A DNA stretch of 64,000 nt. Source: Afifella marina DSM 2698 (GTDB taxonomy: Bacteria; Pseudomonadota; Alphaproteobacteria; Rhizobiales; Afifellaceae). Below, piece after piece: positions 1 to 8,734 of this stretch. The DNA lies in NCBI RefSeq assembly GCF_900102695.1, contig NZ_FMVW01000007.1, forward strand, positions 62,001 to 126,000, in the 5' to 3' direction. Below the pieces are notes generated by a model that saw nothing but the letters and a program-made list of their open reading frames with translations, had not been told where the DNA came from and did no database searches. Position numbers and translations under genes: made by a program. Within the stretch, counting starts at the first letter, position 1. Every line of letters begins with the position of its first letter.

Positions 1-853
1 CGATAGCCAGGCGCTTACCCTCTTCGCCGGGCTTCTCGGCCTTCTCCAGCCGCTCAATGACATGCTCGGGGATATGGATGCCGGGAACGTTGGAGCGCAT
101 CCAGCGCGCCGCACGCGCCGAGGCGAGCGGGCCAACGCCGGCGAGGATAAATACCTTCTTGTCGAGACCGAGATCACGCACACGCGCCATGAAGGCCTCG
201 AAGACCGGCATGTCGAAGATATAATTGGTCTGGATATATTCGGCCCCGGCCTCAATCTTTTTTCGCAGACGCTCCGGGCGCCACTCGAGGGGCGGCACGC
301 AGGGGTTCTCCGCCGCCCCGAGAAAAAGATGCGGCGGGCTGCTGATCTTGCGGCCTGACAAGAACGCACCCTCATCACGCATCGTCTTGAGCGCCCGCAA
401 GAGCGAGATGGAATCGAGGTCGAAAACGGGCTTCGCCCCGGGCTGATCTCCCACCCCGACGCCGTCTCCCGTCAGGCAAAGCACGTTCTTGACCCCCATC
501 GCCGCGGCCCCGAGGACATCGCCCTGGATGGCGATCCGGTTCCGATCCCGGCACGAGATCTGATAGATCGTGCCATAGCCGGCCCGGGTCAGAAGCGAGC
601 AGATGCCGATCGACGACATATGACAATTGGCGCCGGAGGCATCGGTCGCGTTGATGGCATCGACGACTTCGGCAAGAGGCCGTGCCGCCTCGAACACATC
701 TTCCGCATTGGCGGAATCAGGCGGGTTCAATTCCGCCGTCACGGCAAAACGACCCTGCCGGAGGACCCGCTCCAATCGGCTTCCGGAGGAATGCCCAAGC
801 GGCGGCGCCTCGTAAGCCTGGAACGGATGGGTGAATTCGCTCGACCCGCTCAC
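1..853 (-). CDS. metF: Methylenetetrahydrofolate reductase, MetF-like (3' end cut by window edge)
   Basis: This protein would reduce 5,10-methylene-THF to 5-methyl-THF with FAD, feeding methionine synthesis or methyl-group oxidation in the cytoplasm. The visible 284 codons read as the MetF TIM barrel, with VTAELNPPDSAN near residue 29, NVLCLTGDG near residue 107 and QTNYIFDMPVFEAF near residue 207; the C-terminus lies outside the window. The start is a GTG whose bases overlap the TGA of the upstream gene (GTGA), so the two genes are translationally coupled. That upstream gene carries the MTHFR_C domain, so the pair resembles the MetFV arrangement known from acetogens and C1-oxidising bacteria rather than the single-gene E. 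coli type. Whether it works in the biosynthetic or the oxidative direction cannot be told. Confidence 0.88.
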   Translation of the reverse strand, partial: MSGSSEFTHPFQAYEAPPLGHSSGSRLERVLRQGRFAVTAELNPPDSANAEDVFEAARPLAEVVDAINATDASGANCHMSSIGICSLLTRAGYGTIYQISCRDRNRIAIQGDVLGAAAMGVKNVLCLTGDGVGVGDQPGAKPVFDLDSISLLRALKTMRDEGAFLSGRKISSPPHLFLGAAENPCVPPLEWRPERLRKKIEAGAEYIQTNYIFDMPVFEAFMARVRDLGLDKKVFILAGVGPLASARAARWMRSNVPGIHIPEHVIERLEKAEKPGEEGKRLAI

Positions 854-1434
854 CGCTGCGCTTCCTGATTGACGGCGCTTGTCGGCTCCTCGGCAAGCGG
901 CGCAGAGGCAGGCTCATTGCGCCTGGCTCCCGAAAAGGCGCGGGCGACGATGGCGCGCGCCCTGCTTCGCACCGGCGCGGCCCGCCGCGCGGCCGCCTTC
1001 TCGCGTGCCACGCGGAGCCAGGAGGACGAGCCTTTGAGACTGCGATCGACCGGCGGCAGGACCTCTTCGATCCAAGCTCCGTTGCGCATTGTCTGCGCGC
1101 CACTCCAGGCATCCACCCAGACGCAGCGCATCCAGGGCCGCACCTCGCAAAAGCCCCCTGGCCTGACGCCGCCGCAAGGTCCATTTCGAAGCTGCTTGGG
1201 GCAGTTCATCGGACAGGACATGCCCGTCGACGACAGCACGCACTGACCGCACATCTCACAATCGAAGAGAAGGCCCTTCACGTTGCGTTCGACGAACGCA
1301 ATCGGGCGCTCGACGCGGTCGTAACCAAGCCGAGAGAAGAGCGGGTCAAGTGCCACCATCGTGCCCTCAACCCATTTGTAGAGCCGCTCCAGACCCCTGG
1401 AATGGCGCACGGACCATAAGCGCAGCCGGTACAT
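850..1434 (-). CDS. MetV-like protein with methylenetetrahydrofolate reductase C-terminal (MTHFR_C) domain
   Basis: 194 residues. A cysteine-rich segment, CEMCGQC near residue 59 followed by CPMNCP and GPCGG, is the hallmark of the MTHFR_C family, where the cysteines hold Fe-S or zinc beside the MetF catalytic subunit. The tail from about residue 150 is rich in Arg and Ala and looks disordered. ATG at 1434 follows an AGGGA ribosome site, and the stop overlaps the metF GTG by four bases. The role of a partner subunit of MetF is known for the acetogen family and is inferred here from the coupling. Confidence 0.82.
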   Translation of the reverse strand: MYRLRLWSVRHSRGLERLYKWVEGTMVALDPLFSRLGYDRVERPIAFVERNVKGLLFDCEMCGQCVLSSTGMSCPMNCPKQLRNGPCGGVRPGGFCEVRPWMRCVWVDAWSGAQTMRNGAWIEEVLPPVDRSLKGSSSWLRVAREKAAARRAAPVRSRARAIVARAFSGARRNEPASAPLAEEPTSAVNQEAQR

Positions 1435-1686
1435 AGATCCCTGCCCTCCTGCCCCCGAAGCATGACGGCCGAGAGCGCAGCGGCGGCTCCGGCTTTGCCT
1501 TTGTGCCTCGAATATGGAGGTTGGACTTGGTCGTGCGCGTCACGCAACGGTTTCGTTTGCGCCGCTCCGGCTCCCGCAGCGCCACCACCGCCGCCTAACG
1601 AAGCAACACGGCAGCGATGCGAAGATCACAAATCCGCCAACATCGACCGCCGGCTTCCGCATGCAGATACCCGCCAGGAAAACGCC

Positions 1687-2697
1687 TCAGAGCGCTCCAC
1701 ATGAGGCGCCGAATTCCTCGGTATCGATCTCACTTTGGATGGCGGCGCTGTAACGCGCGCCGCGCACGGTCTTCTCGTTGATCAGGGCATCAAGACGTGG
1801 AAGCGCCCCGGCGGGCAGGACGATATCCCCGGCCTCGGCGTTCTCCCGGAGATGCGCCCTTGAGGTCGTGCCCGGGATCGGGATGATGTCGTCTCCCTTG
1901 GCGAGAAGCCACGCCAGGGCGACCTGCGCCATCGTGCACCCGGCATCGTCGGCAATCTCTTTGAGCCCGTCGATAAGCTGCATATTGGCAACGAAATTGG
2001 CCCCCTGGAATCTCGGCATATTGCGGCGCAAATCCCCCGGCTTAAGTTTCGCGGGATCGCGCAGCTGGCCACTCAGAAGGCCGCGCGCGAGGGGGGAAAA
2101 GGCAACGAAGGTGATGTCGAGCTGTCGGCAGGCGGCCAGCATCGCGATTTCCGGGTTGCGGGTGAAAAGCGAATATTCGCTTTGGACCGCGGAAATCGGG
2201 TGCACCGCATGCGCGCGCACCAGGGTGGGCACCGAAACTTCCGAGAGGCCGATCGCCTTGATCTTGCCTTCCTGGACGAGCTCCGAGAGCGCACCCACAC
2301 TCTCCTCGATCGGCACCACCTTGTCCCAGCGGTGCAGATAATAGAGGTCGATGACATCCGTCTTGAGGCGCTTCAAGCTGTCTTCACAAGCCCGCTTCAA
2401 CCGCTCGGGGCGATTGTCGATCACACGGCTCCCGTCATCGGCACGGAAGATGCCGCATTTGCTGGCGAGCACGAATTCGTCCCGACGGCCATTGAGTGCC
2501 TCACCGATCAGAGATTCGTTGGCCCCGTATCCGTAGATTACCGCAGTGTCCAGGAGGCTGTATCCACACTCCAGCGCCTGATTGAGGAGACGTTCGGCAT
2601 CCGCACGTGCCAACGGCGTACCGTAGGCATGCGAAATGCTCATACAGCCAAGACCAATGGCTGATACGGAATAGCGCCCAAGCTTTCTCTGCTGCAT
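1687..2697 (-). CDS. Aldo/keto reductase
   Basis: 336-residue NAD(P)H-dependent oxidoreductase with a complete AKR tetrad: D50, Y55 (DTAVIYG), K80 (ASKCG) and H122 (YYLHRWD). The cofactor-binding C-terminal part shows PIPGTTSRAHLREN. The closest style is the AKR13/YajO-like group acting on small aldehydes. Substrate is unknown. ATG at 2697 follows AAAGGAT. It is transcribed alone, with about 250 bases separating it from the MetV-like gene downstream. An AT-rich stretch at 2720-2760 probably contains its promoter. Confidence 0.85.
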   Translation of the reverse strand: MQQRKLGRYSVSAIGLGCMSISHAYGTPLARADAERLLNQALECGYSLLDTAVIYGYGANESLIGEALNGRRDEFVLASKCGIFRADDGSRVIDNRPERLKRACEDSLKRLKTDVIDLYYLHRWDKVVPIEESVGALSELVQEGKIKAIGLSEVSVPTLVRAHAVHPISAVQSEYSLFTRNPEIAMLAACRQLDITFVAFSPLARGLLSGQLRDPAKLKPGDLRRNMPRFQGANFVANMQLIDGLKEIADDAGCTMAQVALAWLLAKGDDIIPIPGTTSRAHLRENAEAGDIVLPAGALPRLDALINEKTVRGARYSAAIQSEIDTEEFGASCGAL

Positions 2698-3214
2698 TCG
2701 CAGATGATCCTTTGGCTAATCAATTCTATCAGACAACAAGATAAACGATTTTTATTTCATTATGCAGGCAGCAAACCCCACACCATGTCTTTTGAGTTGC
2801 CGACCGATGAGACAAACGAAATTGAGACATCGGCACCCGGCAATTCTCACGACCGCGTGGACGCTCCCTGCTGCAAGCGGAGAGGATATATAAACCCAGG
2901 GTCGCAAGTCGACTATGAGTCTATTGTCGCAGAGAGCCGGCTCCACGCGATGTCTGATCGATCATTTCTATTAAAAATAAGGATGATAGACGAACCCCGA
3001 CCACGATGAGCCGGCTCAATCGCATGTCACCCACGGCGCTGTCCGGCCCATCGCACAACCCTCTGGTGCAGACGGGATTCAAGCGAGGCCTATGCCAGCG
3101 CGTCTGCCGGATCGCGGTTGCGGGAGAAACCGAGGGGGCCTGCGCGCGCACTGCACGGATTGCGCGCGGCGTTTAGAAGCGGCTCAGGAAAACATCCAGT
3201 CGCCGCCGAGGCGT
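2698..3214. other. Gene-free stretch
   Basis: About 520 bases between two minus-strand units. Two AT-rich patches (2720-2760 and 2955-2985) stand out from the GC-rich surroundings. The first is placed to drive the aldo/keto reductase. No reading frame here has convincing codon usage, ribosome site or recognisable product, and I saw no strong hairpin or RNA gene. Confidence 0.5.
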
Positions 3215-3697
3215 TCAGTCTTTCCGGCTCCAGAGGATTTTCGTGCCGAAGCCGAGACTGTTATCGGTGTATTTGAGGAAGTCCGCCGCAAGGAGCCAAA
3301 CGGGGGCCGGCATCTTGCTTGCAACCGGGAAGCGCTCTTCATAGAGAGCCCGCACCGCGCGGGCAGACGCATCGGGGAGACAGGTCGCACGTGCGGAGAA
3401 CTGCACGCCCTTGATGTCTTCGACCTTCTCCGGCTGCCCCGAGACGCAGCCCGCCACGTCGCGTCGGGCTTGCATCATCACCGCATGGCGGGTCGAGCCG
3501 TCCGTCAGGATGACGAATGAAGCCGACCGCGGCAGCCATAGATAGAAGCAGTTCGCCGCCCAGACCTCCTCCCCGTCCGAGCATGCGAGCGTGAGGACGT
3601 GATACGAGGCAAGAAACGCAGCGATGCGGGCATCCGGAAGAGCATCCTCCGTCAGAGGGTCGAGCCCAGCACCCCCTCGTTCGCCGTCTTCCGACAT
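3215..3697 (-). CDS. YhbP-like (UPF0306) flavin-binding split-barrel protein
   Basis: 160 residues of the pyridoxamine-phosphate-oxidase fold. The N-terminal YHVLTLACSDGEEVWAANCF and C-terminal LKYTDNSLGFGTKILW match the conserved ends of the E. coli YhbP family as I remember them. The family probably binds FMN, but its reaction is unknown. ATG at 3697 directly abuts the TGA of ubiX, so this is the last gene of the coupled operon starting with ubiD. A flavoprotein here may act on an intermediate or in flavin handling; that is inference. Confidence 0.72.
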   Translation of the reverse strand: MSEDGERGGAGLDPLTEDALPDARIAAFLASYHVLTLACSDGEEVWAANCFYLWLPRSASFVILTDGSTRHAVMMQARRDVAGCVSGQPEKVEDIKGVQFSARATCLPDASARAVRALYEERFPVASKMPAPVWLLAADFLKYTDNSLGFGTKILWSRKD

Positions 3698-4279
3698 TCA
3701 AGCCTCGGCTTGCGGTGCCGGCTCGCCCCAGCGGCGGACCTTGTCGTTGTGAAGACCGAGAAGGTCGAGAGCGCGAGCGACACTTTGTTCGACCATATCG
3801 TCGAGCGATTGCGGCTTGGCATAAAACGCCGGAACCGGGGGCATGATGATGGCCCCGGCCTCCGTCGCCTGGGTCATCGTGCGCAGATGCCCGAGATGCA
3901 AAGGCGTCTCGCGAACCATGAGGACGAGGCGCCTGCGATCCTTCAAGACGACGTCGGCGGCCCGGCTCAGAAGCCCCGCCGTAACACCCCAGGCGATTTC
4001 GGAAAGGCTGCGGATCGAACAGGGCGCCACCAGCATGCCCTCCGTGCGGAAGGAGCCGCTGGCGATTGCCGCGCCGATGTCTTCAGGCTTGTAGACCACA
4101 TCGGCGCGGGCGTGGACATCCGCCACTTTCAGGTCCGTCTCGTGCGCCAGCGTGATCTGTGCCGATTTGGTCATCACCAGGTGCACTTCGACGTCGAGCT
4201 CGCGAAGCAGGTCGAGAGCCCGAACCCCGTAAATGACACCTGATGCACCACTGATACCGACGACGAGACGCTTGCGCAC
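3698..4279 (-). CDS. ubiX: Flavin prenyltransferase UbiX/Pad1
   Basis: 193 residues, the usual length. UbiX joins dimethylallyl phosphate to FMN to make prenylated FMN, the cofactor of UbiD decarboxylases. The FMN-binding loop GISGASGVIYG is at residues 8-18, and APCSIRSLSEIAWG and PLHLGHLRTM follow at the family positions. The start is GTG at 4279; no ATG competes, and an AGGTAAG lies just upstream. The gene is in the same operon as the UbiD-family decarboxylase at 9737-11089, separated by the ABC transporter and modifying enzymes. That placement suggests a dedicated cofactor supply rather than ubiquinone synthesis. Confidence 0.92.
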   Translation of the reverse strand: MRKRLVVGISGASGVIYGVRALDLLRELDVEVHLVMTKSAQITLAHETDLKVADVHARADVVYKPEDIGAAIASGSFRTEGMLVAPCSIRSLSEIAWGVTAGLLSRAADVVLKDRRRLVLMVRETPLHLGHLRTMTQATEAGAIIMPPVPAFYAKPQSLDDMVEQSVARALDLLGLHNDKVRRWGEPAPQAEA

Positions 4280-4298
4280 GAGGACTTACCTACCTCTT

Positions 4299-5309
4299 TC
4301 AATTCTTGGGGAGGAACTCGTTGGTGTAATAGACCGAGACATCGTCCACCGTCTTGGTCAGCCCGCCGAATTCCGCCATCAGCTCCTGCGTCTGTTCGAA
4401 GCGCGCCTTGTCGGAATAGCCGATGCCGTGCTCTTCGGTCACGTCAGAAGTCATCAGGTCCGCCGTCGCCTTGAGCTTCTCCACCGCCACATCCTTGTCG
4501 CGGGTCGGGGAACGCTTGATCAAGGAATCAATCGCCTCTTCCGGATGTTCCAGCGCATAGGCATAGGAACGCAACGTCGCCTTGACGAAGGCGGCGATCA
4601 TCTCCGGGTCCTCCTCGATCGTATCGGTATTGGCGGCCAACGCATCGCCCATCGTGTCGATACCGAAGTCAGAATACATGAAGTAGTCGACGTCACCCTC
4701 GGTGGTCGCCTTCATACCGAGATAGGAATCATTGGAAAATCCGGTCAGCGCTGCGGCACGCTTTGCCAGGAAGGTCTGGTTGCGGGTGCCACCATCGGTC
4801 GCCACGATCTTGACGTCGCTTCGCTCGACGTCGTTGCGGGCGAGAAGCGCGTAGAGCATGGTCGTCGTCGTGTCGCCCTGCAATGTGGCGACCGTCTTGC
4901 CGACGAGATCGGCCGGCTTCTTGATGTTCTCTTCCTTCCAGCTGATCACCGCATTGGGGCTCACCTGGTAGAGCTGCGCCACGATGCGCAGCGGCATACC
5001 CTGCGCCGCACCCAGCATCAGCGAGGGCGGATCGATGATGGCAAAGGTGTCCTGCTTGTTGGCGACGAGCTGCATGGACGATGTCACGCCCTTGCCCTCG
5101 AGGACTTCCACGTCGAGGCCTTCTTCCTCGTAGAAGCCCTTGTCGACGCCCAGAAGGTACGGCGAACGGTGGCCGTTGTAGTTGAAGGCGAGACGGACGG
5201 TGACTTTTTTGAGGTCTTTGTCCTGCGCCAAGGCCTCGGTCATCCCTGCGGGAAGGGTCAATCCGAGCGCCGTCGCGCAGACAAGAAGAGTGCGTCGCGT
5301 GAGTTTCAT
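4299..5309 (-). CDS. ABC transporter substrate-binding protein, NMT1/THI5 (SsuA/TauA) type
   Basis: 336 residues from ATG 5309, which has a GGAGAAGGA ribosome site; an alternative start five codons upstream does not. An RR-containing signal peptide (MKLTRRTLLV then a hydrophobic run ending ALAQD) directs export. The mature part begins VTVRLAFNYNGHRSPYLLGVDKG and contains DPPSLMLGAAQG, typical of periplasmic binders for sulfonates, pyrimidine precursors, nitrate-like or aromatic acids. Ligand is not predictable by eye. It sits with its ATPase and permease in the ubiX-ubiD operon, so its ligand is probably the acid decarboxylated by UbiD or a precursor of it. Confidence 0.88.
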   Translation of the reverse strand: MKLTRRTLLVCATALGLTLPAGMTEALAQDKDLKKVTVRLAFNYNGHRSPYLLGVDKGFYEEEGLDVEVLEGKGVTSSMQLVANKQDTFAIIDPPSLMLGAAQGMPLRIVAQLYQVSPNAVISWKEENIKKPADLVGKTVATLQGDTTTTMLYALLARNDVERSDVKIVATDGGTRNQTFLAKRAAALTGFSNDSYLGMKATTEGDVDYFMYSDFGIDTMGDALAANTDTIEEDPEMIAAFVKATLRSYAYALEHPEEAIDSLIKRSPTRDKDVAVEKLKATADLMTSDVTEEHGIGYSDKARFEQTQELMAEFGGLTKTVDDVSVYYTNEFLPKN

Positions 5310-5327
5310 TCGATCCTTCTCCAAATA

Positions 5328-6104
5328 TCAGTACTTCTTCAGCACACCATGTGCCTCGAAGAGGTGGCGGATATGGGCGACTTTCTGCGTGAACTTCTCA
5401 CTCTCCATAATGTCTGGTGTACGCTGGAGAGGGAGATCCACCTCGATGATCTCAGCAATTCGGCCAGGCCGCGGCGTCATGACCAGCACACGCTGTGCCA
5501 AGAGAACCGCCTCCTGAATATCATGCGTGACAAACATCACGCTTTTGTGGGTGCGAAGCCAGATGTGATGTAGCTCCATCACCATCTGTTCGCGCGTCAG
5601 CGCGTCGAGCGCACCGAAAGGCTCGTCCATCAGAAGAAGCGAAGGATTGTGCACGAGCGCGCGGCAGATGGAGACGCGCTGGCGCATGCCGCCCGAGAGC
5701 TCGTAGGGATATTTCTCTTCAAAGCCCGCAAGCCCGACAAGCTCCAGAAGCTCGCGTGCCTTGCCTTCATACTCGCTCGTTCTGAGACCGCGCATTTGCG
5801 GCTGGATCATCACGTTCTGAAGGACGCTGCGCCAGTCGAGCAACGCATCGGTCTGGAAGACGATACCGATATCGGTCACGGCCCGATCGATAACCCGGCC
5901 CGCCGTCTTCACGCCCCCGGAGGTCGGACGCTCTAGACCAGCCGCGAGAGACAGAAGCGTGCTCTTGCCACAGCCGCTCGGCCCGAGGACGGCCAGAAAT
6001 TCACCCTCGGCGATGGAGAAGCTGACATCGTCGAGAGCCTTCACCGGCCCGCTGGATGTCGTGAAGGTCTTGTTGACGGCGGAAAAATCGAGGGCGGGCT
6101 CCAT
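5328..6104 (-). CDS. ABC transporter ATP-binding protein (SsuB/TauB type)
   Basis: 258 residues from ATG 6104. Walker A GPSGCGKST at 41-49, Q-loop in GIVFQTDALLDW, signature LSGGMRQR, Walker B LLLMDEP and the switch His in FVTHDIQEA are all present. It energises import through the neighbouring permease. A longer frame to 6179 overlaps the permease gene by some 60 bases; ATG 6104, 14 bases after the permease stop, starts at the usual family N-terminus and is preferred. Confidence 0.9.
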   Translation of the reverse strand: MEPALDFSAVNKTFTTSSGPVKALDDVSFSIAEGEFLAVLGPSGCGKSTLLSLAAGLERPTSGGVKTAGRVIDRAVTDIGIVFQTDALLDWRSVLQNVMIQPQMRGLRTSEYEGKARELLELVGLAGFEEKYPYELSGGMRQRVSICRALVHNPSLLLMDEPFGALDALTREQMVMELHHIWLRTHKSVMFVTHDIQEAVLLAQRVLVMTPRPGRIAEIIEVDLPLQRTPDIMESEKFTQKVAHIRHLFEAHGVLKKY

Positions 6105-6117
6105 TGTCACCGTATCC

Positions 6118-6912
6118 TCACGAGCGCTGCGACACATGCCAGGGGAGCGCCAGGCGCTCGGCGAGATCGACGAGGGCAAACAACAACATCCCCATGACGC
6201 TCAAGACGATCAGGATACTGAAGGAGAGCGTCACATCGAGCGAACCATTGGCCACGATGAGCTGATAGCCGAGCCCACTGTCGGCGGCGACGAACTCTCC
6301 GACGATCGCCCCGACGATGGCGAGTGTCGAAGCGACCTTCACCCCGGCGAAGATGTTCGGCAGAGCGGCCGGCACCTGGAAATGCAGGAAGACCTTCCAG
6401 CGCGACGCCCCGGTGGAACGCGCGAGCCAGGCGATTTCCTTGGGCATGGAGCGAAAGCCGACGAGGGAATCGACCAGGATCGGGAAAAAGCAGATGAGGA
6501 AGGCAATCAGGATCTTGGGAAACAGCCCGAAGCCGAACCAGACGACCAGCAGCGGCGCGATCGCCACCTTCGGCACGGTTTGCGAAGCGACAAGAAGCGG
6601 ATAGAGCATCCGCTCGACCAGCGGGAACTGCGCCAGGATCGCGGCGAGCGGCACGCTGATCACGATCGACAGAAGAAAGCCGATCAGGACCTCTTTGGCG
6701 GTGACCAGCGAATGGCTGAGAAGCAGTCCGAAATCGGAGTAGATGCGCTCCGCGATCGCCGAAGGCGGCGGCAGGAGATAGGCGGGAACATCGCCGAAAT
6801 AGGTTACGGCCTGCCAGGCGAGGACGACGGCAAGGCACAGAATGAGGCTGTCGAAGGGCAGCCGGACCTTGCTCCGCCCCTTTTTCTCGGCCTGTCCCGA
6901 CGAGCCGGTCAT
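6118..6912 (-). CDS. ABC transporter permease (SsuC/TauC type)
   Basis: 264-residue inner-membrane protein with about six hydrophobic segments, the first at residues 22-42. The EAA-loop that docks the ATPase reads MPKEIAWLARSTGASRWKVF. It is the channel subunit for the substrate binder at 4299-5309. ATG 6912 overlaps the stop of the aminotransferase gene (ATGA), continuing the coupled operon. Confidence 0.9.
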   Translation of the reverse strand: MTGSSGQAEKKGRSKVRLPFDSLILCLAVVLAWQAVTYFGDVPAYLLPPPSAIAERIYSDFGLLLSHSLVTAKEVLIGFLLSIVISVPLAAILAQFPLVERMLYPLLVASQTVPKVAIAPLLVVWFGFGLFPKILIAFLICFFPILVDSLVGFRSMPKEIAWLARSTGASRWKVFLHFQVPAALPNIFAGVKVASTLAIVGAIVGEFVAADSGLGYQLIVANGSLDVTLSFSILIVLSVMGMLLFALVDLAERLALPWHVSQRS

Positions 6913-8009
6913 GGCAGCTCCTTCAAGGCCTTGATGAGCTTGTCGTTGTCCGCCCGAGAGCGCAGCGAAATGCGCAGGACATGGTCGTTCTCAAGCCCGT
7001 GGAAGGATGTGGCGTCGGCGACGATGAGGCCACGGCGCGCGAGGTTTTCAGCCGCCTCTCCTGGATCGCGCCCGCCGAGATCGAGGAGGATCATATTGGC
7101 GTTGTGGCCGCGCACCTTAAGGCGTGGATCGGACGCGATCTCCGTCAGGAAATGCGCAAACTCTTCCGCAAAGGTCGCTTTGCAGCGGGCGAGAAACTCA
7201 CGGTCCGAAAGGGCTGCGATCGCCGCGTCGAGCGACGGCAAAGCGAGGTTGAAGGGTGGCCGTCCGACTTCGGCGACGGCAACGAGATCCGGGCTTGCGA
7301 TCGCATAGCCGACACGCATTCCGGCAATGCCGAAATATTTCGAGAAGGTGCGCAGAACCACGAGATTGCGGTGATTGGCGACGAGGCCGACGGCGCCCAC
7401 CTCCGCCGGATTGATCAAGGCTTCGTCGACGACCAGAATGGTCTCCGGCGCCGCTTCTGCAAGCTGTGCGATCTCGCTTCGGGTGAGACGTGCGCCGGTC
7501 GGGTTGTTCGGCGAACAGATGAAGGCGAGTGCCGGCTTGTGGGCCACGAGCGCGTTTTCGATCCGTCCCGCGTCGATCAGCTCCGGCTCGGCATTTTCCA
7601 CCGCAACGATCCGGCAACCGCGCAGGGACGCCTCGAGCTCGTAACGCGGAAACGTCGGCAGATGCACGAGGACGTCATCCTCCGCACTCGTCCAGGCCTG
7701 CAGAATGAGCTTGATGACGTCGTCGAGCCCGGCGCCGAAGAAGAACATCCCTTCATCGACCCGGTGGCGCGCGGCAAGCGCCCGCCGCAGCTGCGAATAA
7801 TTGAGGTCGGGATAAAGGTGGATGGCGCCGCAGGCGCGCTGTGCAGCCTCGACAGCAGCCGGCGGCGGCCCGAACGGGTTGACGTTGAGGGAGAAGTCGA
7901 TGACGGCCTCGCGGGCAAGGCCGTACCGCTCAGCGATCAAATCGGGCGAGGTCTCCGCTTCATAAAGGCGCGTCGAAGACATTTCGGCGCTTTGCGGGTT
8001 GAGGGTCAT
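6909..8009 (-). CDS. PLP-dependent class I/II aminotransferase (HisC/CobD-like)
   Basis: 366 residues from ATG 8009, chosen because it forms an ATGA overlap with the upstream gene; the longer frame to 8111 lies inside that gene. Conserved points are NVNPFGPP near 42 (substrate loop of HisC/CobD-like enzymes), CSPNNPTG at 165-172, the PLP aspartate D195 in VVDEAL, and the Schiff-base lysine K224 in TFSKYFG. The reaction could be transamination of a 2-oxo acid or, as in CobD, decarboxylation of a phospho-amino acid; the motifs do not separate these. It is embedded between transporter and isomerase genes of the UbiD operon. Confidence 0.85.
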   Translation of the reverse strand: MTLNPQSAEMSSTRLYEAETSPDLIAERYGLAREAVIDFSLNVNPFGPPPAAVEAAQRACGAIHLYPDLNYSQLRRALAARHRVDEGMFFFGAGLDDVIKLILQAWTSAEDDVLVHLPTFPRYELEASLRGCRIVAVENAEPELIDAGRIENALVAHKPALAFICSPNNPTGARLTRSEIAQLAEAAPETILVVDEALINPAEVGAVGLVANHRNLVVLRTFSKYFGIAGMRVGYAIASPDLVAVAEVGRPPFNLALPSLDAAIAALSDREFLARCKATFAEEFAHFLTEIASDPRLKVRGHNANMILLDLGGRDPGEAAENLARRGLIVADATSFHGLENDHVLRISLRSRADNDKLIKALKELP

Positions 8010-8734
8010 GCCAGCAGCTTCCCGTAACTTGTGACCGCGGGAACCCCGCCGAGGGCATTGCGGATGCCCCACAACGTGACCTGATTGCTCGTCAAAACCG
8101 GCTTGCCGCATTCATGTTCAAGCTCCTCGGCGACCTCGAGTGCCCGCAGATCGGTGCAGCTCACGAAAATCGCCTCGCTGTCCGGCGTATCGACATCACG
8201 CACCAGCTCCTTCACACGCTCCGGCGGCACTTCGCGGATCGCCTTTCCGGAAAGCCCGAGCCCACGCAATTTCGTCACCGTCAGGCCATGGCTTTCAAGG
8301 AAGGCCAGTTCGGCCGCATTCACCTCGTCGAGATAAGGCGTCGCAAGGGCGACCTTAGTCGCGTTGAGATGTGCCATCGCTGCGACGATGCAGCGCGAAG
8401 TTGAAACAACGGGACAACCGACCCGCACCTCGATCGACGCGATCTGGCGGGCGAGCCCCTCCTCGCCGTCGATGAAGGAGCCGCTGGTGCAGGCGAAGGC
8501 GACGACATCGGGGGTCACGGAAGCGATCAGATCGGCGGCGGCCGCAACGCCTTCGTTCATTTGACGAAGTCCCTCGGGCGTCGTCTCGCGCAACATGACG
8601 CGCGTCGCATGAAAGGTAACATCAGGCCAGGCAATGCGCGCGCAATCAGGCTCGATCACCGCGTTGACGGAGGGGACGATGAGGCCGACCCGAAGCCTGG
8701 AGAGAGCGGAGCCCGAGGTCAACGCTTCTGCCAT
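8006..8734 (-). CDS. Asp/Glu racemase superfamily protein, maleate cis-trans isomerase-like
   Basis: 242 residues. Two cysteines typical of the fold are C82 in FACTSGS and C193 in VSCTDLR. Maleate isomerases use both, whereas arylmalonate decarboxylases keep only the second, so an isomerase or racemase role is more likely. The N-terminus RVGLIVPSVNAVIEPD matches this family. Its start overlaps the DUF4392 gene by 16 bases. In this operon it could isomerise an unsaturated or chiral dicarboxylic intermediate; that is inference. Confidence 0.8.
   Translation of the reverse strand: MAEALTSGSALSRLRVGLIVPSVNAVIEPDCARIAWPDVTFHATRVMLRETTPEGLRQMNEGVAAAADLIASVTPDVVAFACTSGSFIDGEEGLARQIASIEVRVGCPVVSTSRCIVAAMAHLNATKVALATPYLDEVNAAELAFLESHGLTVTKLRGLGLSGKAIREVPPERVKELVRDVDTPDSEAIFVSCTDLRALEVAEELEHECGKPVLTSNQVTLWGIRNALGGVPAVTSYGKLLA

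Noticed and set aside
4233-5573. 446-codon plus-strand open frame
   Set aside because: It lies opposite ubiX, the binding protein and ATPase genes, which have clear motifs; composition is typical of a GC-rich antisense shadow.
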